This document shows positions 32,302 to 40,891 of a stretch of DNA of 64,000 nucleotides, in pieces. Made by a program: the position numbers and the translations under genes. Under the pieces are notes generated by a model that saw only the letters and a program-made list of their open reading frames with translations, had not been told where the DNA came from and made no database searches. The DNA comes from JBIKWM01 sp044356305 (GTDB lineage: Bacteria; Bacteroidota; Bacteroidia; UBA10329), in NCBI GenBank assembly GCA_044356305.1, contig JBIKWM010000016.1, positions 1 to 64,000 on the forward strand, given 5' to 3'. Every line of letters starts with the position of its first letter. Positions within the stretch are counted from its first letter, which is position 1.

Positions 32302-32673
32302 ATGAAAAAGATCACACTCGAGTACATCATACAGTCATCGCCCGGTGTACTGTTCCGCAGACTGAGCACCGCAAGTGGCCTTGCCGAGTGGTTTGCTGAT
32401 GATGTGAAGGTAAAAGGTGACACCTTCACTTTCTGTTGGGACGGTGATGAAGAAGAGGCCACGCTCCTGAAAAAGAAGGAGAACGAGTTCGTCCAGTTCC
32501 ATTGGAGCTTCTTGCCGAGCGATACCTTTCTGGAGTTCCGACTTAAGAGAGATGAGTTGACAGGTGAATTGGCGCTTATAGTGACCGACTTCATTGACGA
32601 AGATGAGGAACAGGAAGGCCGTGACCTTTGGGATGCCCAGATTGGCGAACTGTTCCGCATTTTAGGAAATTGA
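32302..32673 (+). CDS. START/AHSA1-like ligand-binding domain protein
   Basis: Small protein of 123 residues with the SRPBCC fold pattern: a starting beta strand KKITLEYIIQSSPGVLFRRL, helix, and ASGLAEWFADDVKVKGDTF, a typical AHSA1/START-like phrase with the Trp-Phe pair. The C-terminus has an acidic helix (DFIDEDEEQEGRDLWD). No catalytic motif is seen; such domains bind hydrophobic ligands or Hsp90-like partners. It directly precedes the PAP2 gene (2-bp gap) in a three-gene run ending in a glycosyltransferase. Confidence 0.82.
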   Translation: MKKITLEYIIQSSPGVLFRRLSTASGLAEWFADDVKVKGDTFTFCWDGDEEEATLLKKKENEFVQFHWSFLPSDTFLEFRLKRDELTGELALIVTDFIDEDEEQEGRDLWDAQIGELFRILGN

Positions 32674-32675
32674 CA

Positions 32676-33329
32676 ATGGGCGAGCGGCCGGGCCTGCGCC
32701 ATGCCTTCGCATCCACTTTTTGGCGCTCCACAGAATTTATCATGGCACTGGTGATGCTGCTCGGCATAGGAGCAGTGATGCACAGCCTGAATGGGCGAAC
32801 AGGCACGCACCTTTTGCTCAATGGCTACCACAATTTGATATTCGATATCGCTATGCCATACATCACGTGGCTGGGCGACTTCCTCTTCCTCTCCATCATT
32901 GCGATCTTGTTTCTAATTAAACGCAGGTGGGCCTGGTGGATCCAATTGACTATGGCCGGGGCCCTCACCGGGATATTGACTCAGACCTTGAAAATGGGCG
33001 TTTTCCCCACATTTGACAGACCTTCGGTTGTTCTAATGGCAGAGCAATTGCACCTTATTGAAGGCGTTGACCTGTACAGGAAGTACAGTTTCCCATCGGG
33101 CCATTCGGCCATTGCTTTCGCATTGGCTATCACTTTACTGTTCATCTCAAAAGAGAGACGATTTGCGCTACCATTGTTAATCTTGGCACTACTGGCAGCC
33201 TATTCCAGAGTATATCTGTCGCAGCATTTCCTTGAGGATATTGTGGCTGGCGCATGGATAGGAAGCCTTGTTGCCTTTGCCGTGGAGATTGGCCGCATCC
33301 GATATTTTGAGAAGAGCCAACTGGCATGA
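32676..33329 (+). CDS. PAP2-family membrane phosphatase
   Basis: Integral-membrane acid phosphatase of 217 residues. The three PAP2 signature motifs are present: KMGVFPTFDRP (C1, KX6RP), FPSGHSAI (C2, PSGH) and SRVYLSQHFLEDI (C3, SRX5HX3D). Such enzymes dephosphorylate lipids such as undecaprenyl or phosphatidylglycerol phosphates, or lipid A. ATG 32,676 is chosen because it lies two bases after the preceding stop; an upstream in-frame ATG at 32,628 would put the start inside that gene. The stop overlaps the next gene by 4 bp (ATGA), so the glycosyltransferase is translationally coupled and may share a lipid-linked substrate. Confidence 0.9.
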   Translation: MGERPGLRHAFASTFWRSTEFIMALVMLLGIGAVMHSLNGRTGTHLLLNGYHNLIFDIAMPYITWLGDFLFLSIIAILFLIKRRWAWWIQLTMAGALTGILTQTLKMGVFPTFDRPSVVLMAEQLHLIEGVDLYRKYSFPSGHSAIAFALAITLLFISKERRFALPLLILALLAAYSRVYLSQHFLEDIVAGAWIGSLVAFAVEIGRIRYFEKSQLA

Positions 33330-34972
33330 GGATACCACTGTGGGCCGTTGGCCTTTTGGCCCTTTTGTTCTTTGTGCCTGGATTAGGCAACTGCGGCCTG
33401 TTCGATTGGGATGAGGTGAACTTTGCCGAAGCCGCCCGAGAGATGCTTGTAAGTGGCGAGTTCAGCTATGTGCAGATAGATTTTGCGCCATTCTGGGAGA
33501 AACCCCCTCTGTTCATACTGATGCAGGCCGCAAGCATGGCCGTATCTGGAATCACCGATGCCGCTGCTCGGTTCCCCAATGCTGTGTGTGGCGCGGTTAC
33601 ACTCATGTTTCTGTACTCTCGTGGCACCACTTTGGGCGGACCGCTTTTGGGCCTTGTGTGGCCTCTGGTTTACGTTGGCAGCCTCTTACCACAGTTCTAT
33701 TTCCGCTCCGGGATCATCGACCCTTGGTTCAACCTGTTCATCATGCTCGGTGTAGACGGGTTCATCCGTTCTGACGGAAAAAACCTCATTCACGGTGCTT
33801 TTGGTGGCAGCTTTATCGGTCTTGCGGTGCTTACCAAAGGCCCAGTCGCCCTTCCAATTGCTTTTGCAGTGATCGCAATTGCGACAGCAGTCACATGGCG
33901 CACTACAAGGCCCCGACCGGTGGTCGTGGCCACTTTCATCACATTGGCGCTGGTTGTGGGTTCCTCCTGGTTCATTTCAGAGGCTGCACGGGGCAGGTGG
34001 CATATCATTCAACAGAGTATTGACTACCACCAAAGGCTGATTAGTGAAGGCGAGGCCGGCCATGGACAGCCATTCTACTACCATTTCGTAGTGCTGTTGG
34101 CCGGGTGTTTCCCCATGTCGCTATTGCTGATGGCAGCCTATGCCGATAAGAACGCAACACTTGGTGAAGCGCACAGCACAGTCCGTTACCGGAAATGGAT
34201 GAATGTGATGTTCTGGGTTGTGCTGATTGGATTCAGCATTGTGCGTACCAAAATCATCCATTACAGTTCATTGTGTTATTTCCCGATGAGCTTTATTGTT
34301 GCGCAGCATGTTGCCCATCGTTTCCGTTCGGGCGCAACCTGGAGTCAGGGTTGGGCAGCCTCCATAGGGGCTATAGGCCTTCTGTGGGGCGCCATGCTCA
34401 TGGCCGTTTCCACCTTTGAATGGTGGTCGGGATCGTTCATTGACGCGAAAGGATTGAATCCTGAAGCAGCGGCCATCCTTTCTCAACATGTAGATCCGCG
34501 CAGTTGGACACTCTTATTCGGACTGTTATTAGCAATTGGTTCAATATATGGATCTTGGGTCATGACGACAGATGGCCGCAGAGGAATAACAGCCATATTA
34601 CTTTCCACATCCATTGCCGTGTGGGGCACCAGCCTGTTCATCATCCCTAAGGTATATGACTACGTTCAGGGGCCTATGCGGACCTTTTATATTGAAACAG
34701 AAAAGGAGCAAACCGTGGTCGAGCCTCTTGGATTCCGTTCCTATGCCAATCTATATTATGGCCAACGAAGCCAAGAGGAAAGTGCTTTAGTGCGCGATGA
34801 AGAACGTCTCTTCAAGGGCGAGACAGGTCAACGGACATTATTTCTTGTTCGCGAGACCCAGTTGGATGATCATTTGAGATGGTTCCCTATGCTTCGCCCA
34901 GTGGGCAAGTTGATGGATAAGGTGATCCTTGAGCGGGATGATGCCGCTTACCGCGCTGGTCTTGACCGATAG
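33326..34972 (+). CDS. GT39/ArnT-like glycosyltransferase
   Basis: Polytopic glycosyltransferase (548 residues) of the PMT/ArnT type that uses polyprenyl-phosphate sugars. The first external loop holds the motif FDWDEVNFAEAAREMLVSGE, where the acidic residues are catalytic in this family, followed by PFWEKPPLFILMQAASMAV. About ten more hydrophobic helices follow, then a C-terminal soluble domain. It could add a sugar to lipid A, a protein or a cell-wall polymer. Its start overlaps the PAP2 stop. Its last 25 bp overlap the end of the convergent GT2 gene. Confidence 0.88.
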   Translation: MRIPLWAVGLLALLFFVPGLGNCGLFDWDEVNFAEAAREMLVSGEFSYVQIDFAPFWEKPPLFILMQAASMAVSGITDAAARFPNAVCGAVTLMFLYSRGTTLGGPLLGLVWPLVYVGSLLPQFYFRSGIIDPWFNLFIMLGVDGFIRSDGKNLIHGAFGGSFIGLAVLTKGPVALPIAFAVIAIATAVTWRTTRPRPVVVATFITLALVVGSSWFISEAARGRWHIIQQSIDYHQRLISEGEAGHGQPFYYHFVVLLAGCFPMSLLLMAAYADKNATLGEAHSTVRYRKWMNVMFWVVLIGFSIVRTKIIHYSSLCYFPMSFIVAQHVAHRFRSGATWSQGWAASIGAIGLLWGAMLMAVSTFEWWSGSFIDAKGLNPEAAAILSQHVDPRSWTLLFGLLLAIGSIYGSWVMTTDGRRGITAILLSTSIAVWGTSLFIIPKVYDYVQGPMRTFYIETEKEQTVVEPLGFRSYANLYYGQRSQEESALVRDEERLFKGETGQRTLFLVRETQLDDHLRWFPMLRPVGKLMDKVILERDDAAYRAGLDR

Positions 34973-35703
34973 ATGCCCGACCTCATGATGCCGGCACGGT
35001 GCATGAAATGTCGCACTGAAGTGCCCAGTACCCCAAGGCCGTAGGTCACGCTGCGGCTGAAATTGATACTCGATGCCTCATCGAAGTATTTGGTCGGGCA
35101 GGTCACCTCACCTATCTCGAACCCAGCCATGAAAATCTGCGAGAGCATCTGATTATCAAAAACGAAATCATCAGAATTCGCCTCCAGGTCAATGGCAGTG
35201 AGCACTTCGCGCGAGAATGCCCTGTAGCCGGTGTGGTATTCGCTCAGTTTCTGCCCTAAGAGCAGATTCTGCGAAAGCGTTAGCATTCTGTTGAACACAT
35301 ACTTATAAAGCGGCATACCGCCCTTCAAAGCCCCATTGCCCAAAATGCGCGAACCCAGCACCACGGGATACAGGTCGGCTGCGATCATGTGCGTCATGAC
35401 CGGTATCAGCTTTGGAGTATACTGATAATCAGGGTGAAGCATGATGACGATATCAGCCCCAATTTCAAGGGCTTTGGCATAACAGGTCTTCTGATTGCCA
35501 CCGTACCCACGATTTCGCTGGTGCCTTATCACATGCCGGATGCCCAGGTTTCGGCCCACTTCCGATGTGTCATCAGTACTATGGTCGTCAACCAGCACCA
35601 CATCATCCACTATGTCAAAGGGAATCTCAGCATAGGTTCGCTCAAGGGTCTGGGCCGCGTTGTACGCGGGCAGCACCACCACCACTTTGCGACCGTTCAC
35701 CAT
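34948..35703 (-). CDS. GT2-family glycosyltransferase (dolichyl-phosphate mannosyltransferase-like)
   Basis: Cytoplasmic or membrane-peripheral GT-A enzyme of 251 residues. It begins VVVLPAYNAAQTLERTYAEI, with VDDHSTDDTSEVGRNL, GYGGNQKTCYAKALEIGADI and VIMLHPDYQYTPKLIP as the DXD-type region; these match polyprenyl-phosphate glycosyltransferases that load a sugar from a nucleotide donor to a lipid carrier. A product of that kind would be the donor for the convergent GT39 enzyme. It starts at the last base of the recF stop (one-base overlap) and its 3' end overlaps the GT39 gene by 25 bp. Confidence 0.88.
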   Translation of the reverse strand: MVNGRKVVVVLPAYNAAQTLERTYAEIPFDIVDDVVLVDDHSTDDTSEVGRNLGIRHVIRHQRNRGYGGNQKTCYAKALEIGADIVIMLHPDYQYTPKLIPVMTHMIAADLYPVVLGSRILGNGALKGGMPLYKYVFNRMLTLSQNLLLGQKLSEYHTGYRAFSREVLTAIDLEANSDDFVFDNQMLSQIFMAGFEIGEVTCPTKYFDEASSINFSRSVTYGLGVLGTSVRHFMHRAGIMRSGIYRSRPAR

Positions 35704-36842
35704 CAGGCGGACAAAGGTATCGTTGTGGGCATGGCAGGCACCACCGCGCCCGATTCCACTTCAAAATACACAGTATCAGGCCACTCCGTCAGCATACGAT
35801 GCATGGCGCCACGGTCTGTGTGCGATATGAACACCTGCCCGAACGGCTCCTGTGCCACCGTGTTGACCAACCTTTCGACTCTGGTCGGGTCCAGTTTGTC
35901 CAGCACATCATCGAGCAAAAGGATGGGCGATGCACCCATGCGCTCGGCCATCAGTTCGCATTGCGCGAGCCGAAGGGCCACCAAGGCCGTTTTCTGCTGC
36001 CCCTGCGACCCGATCCTGCGGAGCGGTTGTCCATCGTGAATGGTTATCACTGCATCGTCCTTGTGCGGACCCATTGTGGTGCTGCCTGCAACCCTATCGC
36101 GCTCGCGGGCATCGCTCAAAAGAGCTTCGAAATCGGCCCCGGTCAGGTTACTTTCATACACGATGCTCACCTGTTCGGCCCCACCGCAGAGACGCGTGTA
36201 GTACTTTCCAAAAAGTTCGGGCAAACGGTCAAAGAGCACCTGGCGGGCACGATGCAGATAGGTGGCATGGCGCACCAGTTGCATGTCCCACACATCAAGG
36301 TTCTGTGCGTTGAATGTCCTCGTGTCGGCAAAGTGCCGAAGCAACGTATTGCGGTGCTGCAATGCCCGGCCATATTGCACCAGATGATCGAGGTACTGTC
36401 GGTCCGTCTGCGAAAGCAGTGAATCCATGAAACGCCTGCGCTCCTCGCTGCCGCCTGTGATCAGTTCGGCATCGGTAGGGGCTATAACAACGCAGGTGTA
36501 GCGGCCAATGTGGTCGGTAAGGCGCTGATACCCCTTCTTGTCGTGCCGCAGGGACTTTTTGCCATCGCGAATGGCGCAATGAATGAGTTCTGTGGTTTCA
36601 TCTGGTCGCTCGAAATCGCCCCAGATCGCCATCTGCTGCTGGCCCGACCGGATGTTCTGTGCATCTATCGCATTGACAAAACCCTTGCACATGCATAGGT
36701 AGTGAACGGCATCAAGTACAGTGGTCTTTCCCGACCCGTTGGGCCCGGTAAGGCAATTGAATCCCGGACCGAACTGCACAGCCGCCTCGGCTATGTTTCG
36801 CAGATTCAGGATGTTAATGGATCTGAGGCGATGGGCGACCAC
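35703..36842 (-). CDS. recF: DNA replication/repair protein RecF
   Basis: SMC-like ATPase of 379 residues that helps load RecA at gaps. The start LRSINILNLRNIAEAAVQF and Walker A GPNGSGKTTVLDAVHYLC are diagnostic; later come TGGSEERRRFMDSLLSQTD, LSDARERDRVAGSTTMGPHKDD and Walker B/signature SQGQQKTALVALRLAQCEL and PILLLDDVLDKLD. Length is normal. The start is GTG at 36,842, only 4 bp after a perfect TACCTTTG box, so a leaderless message is likely. recF is away from dnaA/gyrB, usual in this phylum. The downstream GT2 gene overlaps by one base. Confidence 0.95.
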   Translation of the reverse strand: MVAHRLRSINILNLRNIAEAAVQFGPGFNCLTGPNGSGKTTVLDAVHYLCMCKGFVNAIDAQNIRSGQQQMAIWGDFERPDETTELIHCAIRDGKKSLRHDKKGYQRLTDHIGRYTCVVIAPTDAELITGGSEERRRFMDSLLSQTDRQYLDHLVQYGRALQHRNTLLRHFADTRTFNAQNLDVWDMQLVRHATYLHRARQVLFDRLPELFGKYYTRLCGGAEQVSIVYESNLTGADFEALLSDARERDRVAGSTTMGPHKDDAVITIHDGQPLRRIGSQGQQKTALVALRLAQCELMAERMGASPILLLDDVLDKLDPTRVERLVNTVAQEPFGQVFISHTDRGAMHRMLTEWPDTVYFEVESGAVVPAMPTTIPLSA

Positions 36843-36846
36843 AGCG

Positions 36847-36854
36847 CAAAGGTA
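36847..36854 (-). promoter_or_regulatory. -7 box of recF
   Basis: TACCTTTG on the minus strand, an exact TAnnTTTG match, ends 4 bp before the GTG start of recF. It is one of the clearest leaderless promoters in the window. Confidence 0.6.
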
Positions 36855-36953
36855 GGTCTGTGGCGTTGGCCCTACCCGCTTGCGAGCTGACAGCCGTCAT
36901 TCCATGGCACATGGGGCACGGTGCTACTTTTACCGACCCAACAGGACATAGCC

Positions 36954-37895
36954 ATGCTCAAGTACAAAGCCGACCGTAGGACCTTGGTAGCCGTGGCCCT
37001 CTATTTCGCTGTCACCGTGGGCGGATGGGTGCTCTGGCCCGAATTGGGCTGGCCTGCCCGCGTGGCTTTCGTTCTGGCCAGTTGCGTGCTTTCGTTCACC
37101 TGCGCAGTCATTGTACACAACACCATCCATCACCCTATTTTCAAGAATAGATGGATGAACAAGATCTTTCAGGTGGTGCTTTCCTACACATATGGGCACA
37201 GTGTAAGTGCGTACGTGCCAGGACACAACTTCAGCCACCACCAGCACACGCAAGGGCCCAAGGACCGTATCCGCACCTACAAGATGCGTTTCAGGCTCAA
37301 CATCCTCAATCAGCTCTTTTTCTTTTTCAGGATGGCACCGGGCATAGTCCGCGATGAGAACCTCTTTGCTTTCAGGATGCGCAAAGAGAATCCGCGGTGG
37401 TTTGCCCAGTATTTGTTTGAGATGATAGCTGTGACCGGTGTGAAAGTGGCCCTACTCATCTACGACTGGCCCCGTGCCCTCGCGATGCTGTGGCTGCCGC
37501 ACCTCTATGCAGCATGGGGCATTGTGGGCACCAACTTCTGGCAGCACGATGGGTGCGATGAGCATCACCCCTTCAATCACTCACGCACATTTACAAGTCC
37601 GTTCCTTAACTATATCGCCTTCAACAACGGGTATCACGGGGCACACCACGACCACCCGGGCATGCATTGGAGCCTGCTGCCCAAGTATCATGAAGAACAC
37701 ATTGCGCCCCATATCCACCCCAACTTGAACCGCGGGTCGCTTTTCGTTTACCTGTGGCAGACACATATTGTTCCCGGCAAACGGGTGGACTATCTGGGCA
37801 ATCCCATAGTGCTACCTCCTGAGCAGGCGGATGAAGACTGGGTGGACGGTGCCGACATCGTGTCGAACCGATACCAGCTGGGTGTTGAGGCTTAA
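36954..37895 (+). CDS. Fatty-acid desaturase / hydroxylase-like membrane enzyme
   Basis: Membrane di-iron enzyme of 313 residues. Histidine clusters are HNTIHHP, GHNFSHHQHTQ and FNNGYHGAHHDHPG, with FWQHDGCDEHHPFNHS in between; the spacing fits the fatty-acid desaturase superfamily, but the last box is YHGAHH rather than QIEHH, so it belongs to a different branch from the gene at 11,550. Hydrophobic helices lie before and between the boxes. ATG 36,954 is chosen; an upstream GTG at 36,921 would add 11 residues. A TACTTTTA box at 36,924 fits a promoter. Substrate could be an acyl lipid or another hydrocarbon chain. Confidence 0.8.
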   Translation: MLKYKADRRTLVAVALYFAVTVGGWVLWPELGWPARVAFVLASCVLSFTCAVIVHNTIHHPIFKNRWMNKIFQVVLSYTYGHSVSAYVPGHNFSHHQHTQGPKDRIRTYKMRFRLNILNQLFFFFRMAPGIVRDENLFAFRMRKENPRWFAQYLFEMIAVTGVKVALLIYDWPRALAMLWLPHLYAAWGIVGTNFWQHDGCDEHHPFNHSRTFTSPFLNYIAFNNGYHGAHHDHPGMHWSLLPKYHEEHIAPHIHPNLNRGSLFVYLWQTHIVPGKRVDYLGNPIVLPPEQADEDWVDGADIVSNRYQLGVEA

Positions 37896-38899
37896 CGCCT
37901 TATGCGCCCCTGCATACCCCCGAATATCACATCGCGCACTCCATCGCTGTTAAGGAAATCGTGCGGGAAACCCATCTCAATTGCACTCACCGCATCAAGC
38001 CGTGCGGTCTGTTCTGAACTCAGACTGATGCCCACAGCACCCAGGTTGTCAATGATCTGGGCCGCCCTGCTGCCACCGATTATCGGCACCGTGCCGCGGT
38101 CCATGAGCCAGCGCAGGGCCACTTGGGCCGAGGTGGCACCCATTTCCGCAGCCACCTCGGCCACAGCTTGTGCGATGCCAATGTTGCGCTCGGTGAGTTT
38201 CTTTGAGTTGTTGGCCAGTCGGCCTGCCTCGCCCTTCAGGTATTTGCCTGTCAGCAACCCAGCACCCAGCGGAGCCCATGGTGTTATGCCCAGGCCCATC
38301 GAGGCGGCCATGGGCAACAGTTCGCGCTCAGGGGTGCGCTGCAGCAGGCTGTACTCCACCTGAAGCCCGACAAACTGGCTCCATCCGCGCAGTTCTGCCA
38401 TGGTATTGCACCGGGCCACAATCCACGCAGGGGTGTCGCTCACCCCAATGTAGTGCACCTTGCCACTGCGAACCAGGTCATCGAGGCCGCGCATCACTTC
38501 ATCCTCGGGCGTGGTGCTGTCCCATGCATGCAGCCAAAGCAGATCTATGTGTGTGGTGCGCAATCTTCGTAGGCTCTCCTCTACGCTGCGCATCATGTTC
38601 CTGCGGTTGTTGCCACTGTAGCTCACATCGTTGCGCCTGTCGTGTAGCGTGAACTTGGTGGCAAGTACGAAATGGTCGCGGTCGTTAGCAATCAGCTCAC
38701 CCACCATGCGCTCGCTTGTACCTTCGGTGTAGCGGTTGGCGGTATCAATGAAATTGCCACCTGCTTCAGCAAATACTTCGAACATGGCGCGGCTCTCGGC
38801 CTCATCGGCTCCCCACCCCCACTCTTTCCCAAATGTCATGGTACCTAAGCAAAGCTCAGAGACTCGGAGGCCCGATCGGCCCAACAGGAGGTAGTCCAT
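37892..38899 (-). CDS. Aldo/keto reductase
   Basis: NADPH-dependent oxidoreductase of 335 residues with the TIM-barrel AKR pattern: YLLLGRSGLRVSELCLGTMT, the catalytic region GNFIDTANRYTEGTSERMVG (Asp and Tyr), VLATKFTLHD (Lys), RRLRTTHIDLLWLHAWD (His) and VPIIGGSRAAQIIDNLGAV as the cofactor-phosphate loop. It resembles the general stress / Gpr-type group rather than a specific sugar reductase. Substrate unknown. Its stop overlaps the convergent desaturase-like gene by 4 bp. Confidence 0.93.
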   Translation of the reverse strand: MDYLLLGRSGLRVSELCLGTMTFGKEWGWGADEAESRAMFEVFAEAGGNFIDTANRYTEGTSERMVGELIANDRDHFVLATKFTLHDRRNDVSYSGNNRRNMMRSVEESLRRLRTTHIDLLWLHAWDSTTPEDEVMRGLDDLVRSGKVHYIGVSDTPAWIVARCNTMAELRGWSQFVGLQVEYSLLQRTPERELLPMAASMGLGITPWAPLGAGLLTGKYLKGEAGRLANNSKKLTERNIGIAQAVAEVAAEMGATSAQVALRWLMDRGTVPIIGGSRAAQIIDNLGAVGISLSSEQTARLDAVSAIEMGFPHDFLNSDGVRDVIFGGMQGRIRR

Positions 38900-39061
38900 C
38901 TCGATTTTGTGATTTAGTTATAGAACCGGTAGTACTGATGATTCTGATTCTTGAATGGCGACTCATTGATGCCATCCTGCTGCAAAGGTGAACTGAACCC
39001 CCGCTATCTACAGATGTTCGGTGGCCGATGAAGGGCAATTGCCCTGACTACCTTCGGCACC

Positions 39062-39715
39062 ATGATAGAAGCACGGGGGTTGAGGCGCAATTATGGCACA
39101 CTTGAGGTGCTGCGCGGAGTTGACCTGAATGTGCAGCGGGGCGAGGTGGTGAGCATCGTAGGCGCATCGGGTGCGGGAAAGAGCACACTGCTGCATATAC
39201 TCGGCACGCTTGACCGGGCCGATTCGGGCACATTGCTCATTGGCGGCACCGATGTGACGAGGCTTGACGACCGCGCCCTATCAGCTTTCCGTAGCAGGCA
39301 AGTGGGTTTCGTGTTTCAGTTCCACCACCTTCTACCTGAATTTACAGCCATCGAGAACATCTGTATGCCCGCTTATATTGCCGGAACGGGTCGAAAAAAG
39401 GCAGAAGCCAGAGCCATGGAACTGCTGGGACTGCTCAACCTGACGGACAGGGCCCAGCATAAACCTGATCAGCTATCGGGTGGCGAACAGCAACGCGTGG
39501 CTGTGGCCCGGGCGCTGGTTAACAGCCCAGCCGTGATCCTGGCCGATGAACCCAGCGGCAACCTCGATAGCGAACATGCCGCAGCATTGCACTCGCTCTT
39601 CTTCACCCTCCGCGACAAATTGGGCCAGACCTTTGTGATAGTGACCCACAATCAGGCCCTGGCCGCCATGGCCGACCGCACCCTCACCATGCGTGACGGG
39701 GTTTTCAGTGTCTGA
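39062..39715 (+). CDS. lolD: Lipoprotein-release ABC transporter ATPase LolD
   Basis: ATP-binding subunit (217 residues) of the MacB/LolCDE class that extracts lipoproteins from the inner membrane. Walker A is GASGAGKST near 34-42, the Q-loop FQFHHLLPEFTAIENICMP has the typical HLLPEFTAxENV-like wording of LolD, the signature is LSGGEQQRVAVARAL and Walker B is AVILADEPSGNLDS. Length is standard. The membrane partners lolC/lolE are not in the window. A TACCTTCG box (39,049-39,056) lies 5 bp before ATG, so a leaderless transcript is likely. Confidence 0.9.
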   Translation: MIEARGLRRNYGTLEVLRGVDLNVQRGEVVSIVGASGAGKSTLLHILGTLDRADSGTLLIGGTDVTRLDDRALSAFRSRQVGFVFQFHHLLPEFTAIENICMPAYIAGTGRKKAEARAMELLGLLNLTDRAQHKPDQLSGGEQQRVAVARALVNSPAVILADEPSGNLDSEHAAALHSLFFTLRDKLGQTFVIVTHNQALAAMADRTLTMRDGVFSV

Positions 39716-39722
39716 TCCGTTT

Positions 39723-40790
39723 TCAGAAAGAGATCTCGTCAAGCCCGAACGTGTGGCTGTAAACGGTGGTGCCACCCAACCCGTGGACCGAGTAGGTGAG
39801 GCTGACCGGTGTGGCATTCCAATCAATGGTCAGTTTGCCGAAGTTCTGTTCTGTCACCGGTTCTCCGATGCGGTACATGTTAGGTGCGGGATCATCTATA
39901 GCGGTGAATCCACTGGCGGTGCAATCATAGAGCGGATAGCAATCGCCAATCTGCTGGCGGCTGAGCTCGGAATAATGCACATCGCCACTTAGGAACACCA
40001 CTCCATCGGCCTGCGCATCGGCAATGGCTGCGGCCATTCTCCTCTGTTCAGCCGGGAAATTGGCCCATGCTTCCCAGCCGTTGTGCTGCACACCGAACTG
40101 GGTGCTCGATGCGATGATCCTGATCTTTGCCGGCACCTTCAACTGCTCTTTGAACCACGCCCACTGAATGGCCCCGAGGAATGTCTTGGCGGGATCCCAA
40201 TTGGCCAGGTAGCTGTCGCTGCCCTCAGTCAGCGGACTGCGGAATGTGCGCATATCGAGGAGGATCAGCTGCACCCGGTGGTCATGGTCACCCATCACAA
40301 TGCTGTGAAAAATACCCGGATGCGACAACCGTTGGCTATGATAAGGCTCGCGCCAGAATCGCATGAAAACATCCTTGCTCACATCGCGCATGGGATATTC
40401 CATACCTGCATCGTTCTTGCCATAATCGTGGTCGTCCCACACCGCCTGTGTGGGAATGGTACTCACCAACTGTGCGAATTCGTCTTTGCAGGCAAGCTTG
40501 GAATACTCATCAAAGAACACCTGACAATCCTCTGAGTCGATATAGACATTGTCGCCAAGAAAGACGAACAGATCGGCTCCGCTCTGAGCGGCATCGGTAA
40601 AGATCGGTTCAGGATCATCCTGCCTGCCACACGAACCGAAGGCAATGACGCTCACGTTCTTAGCCGTATCAAGCGGTGCGAACGGAGGCGAGCACTCAAA
40701 CTCCTTATCAAACCGATCGTCCCACTCGGTGCAACCACCTGCAATCAGGAGAAGGGCCCACAAAAGAACAGGGACACAGCGTGTAATCAT
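39723..40790 (-). CDS. PhoD-like metallophosphatase lipoprotein
   Basis: Secreted phosphatase of 355 residues. The N-terminus MITRCVPVLLWALLLIAGGC ends in a lipobox, so the mature protein is probably lipid-anchored. The PhoD core is visible: SVIAFGSCGRQDDPEPIFTD, DLFVFLGDNVYIDSEDCQVF, VWDDHDYGKNDAG, RVQLILLDMRTFRSPL and GVVFLSGDVHYSELS, providing the acidic and histidine metal ligands. Known PhoD enzymes hydrolyse phosphodiesters and monoesters, often under phosphate limitation; no Pho box was recognised. It is convergent with lolD, 7 bp apart. Confidence 0.88.
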   Translation of the reverse strand: MITRCVPVLLWALLLIAGGCTEWDDRFDKEFECSPPFAPLDTAKNVSVIAFGSCGRQDDPEPIFTDAAQSGADLFVFLGDNVYIDSEDCQVFFDEYSKLACKDEFAQLVSTIPTQAVWDDHDYGKNDAGMEYPMRDVSKDVFMRFWREPYHSQRLSHPGIFHSIVMGDHDHRVQLILLDMRTFRSPLTEGSDSYLANWDPAKTFLGAIQWAWFKEQLKVPAKIRIIASSTQFGVQHNGWEAWANFPAEQRRMAAAIADAQADGVVFLSGDVHYSELSRQQIGDCYPLYDCTASGFTAIDDPAPNMYRIGEPVTEQNFGKLTIDWNATPVSLTYSVHGLGGTTVYSHTFGLDEISF

Positions 40791-40891
40791 TGGGCAATAG
40801 GATTCTGGGCACGATGTTATGCAACCATCTGCGCAGCGGCAAGCGCATCAAGCCTGTATGTCGTTAACCTTGCACCCTTACACGCAACACC

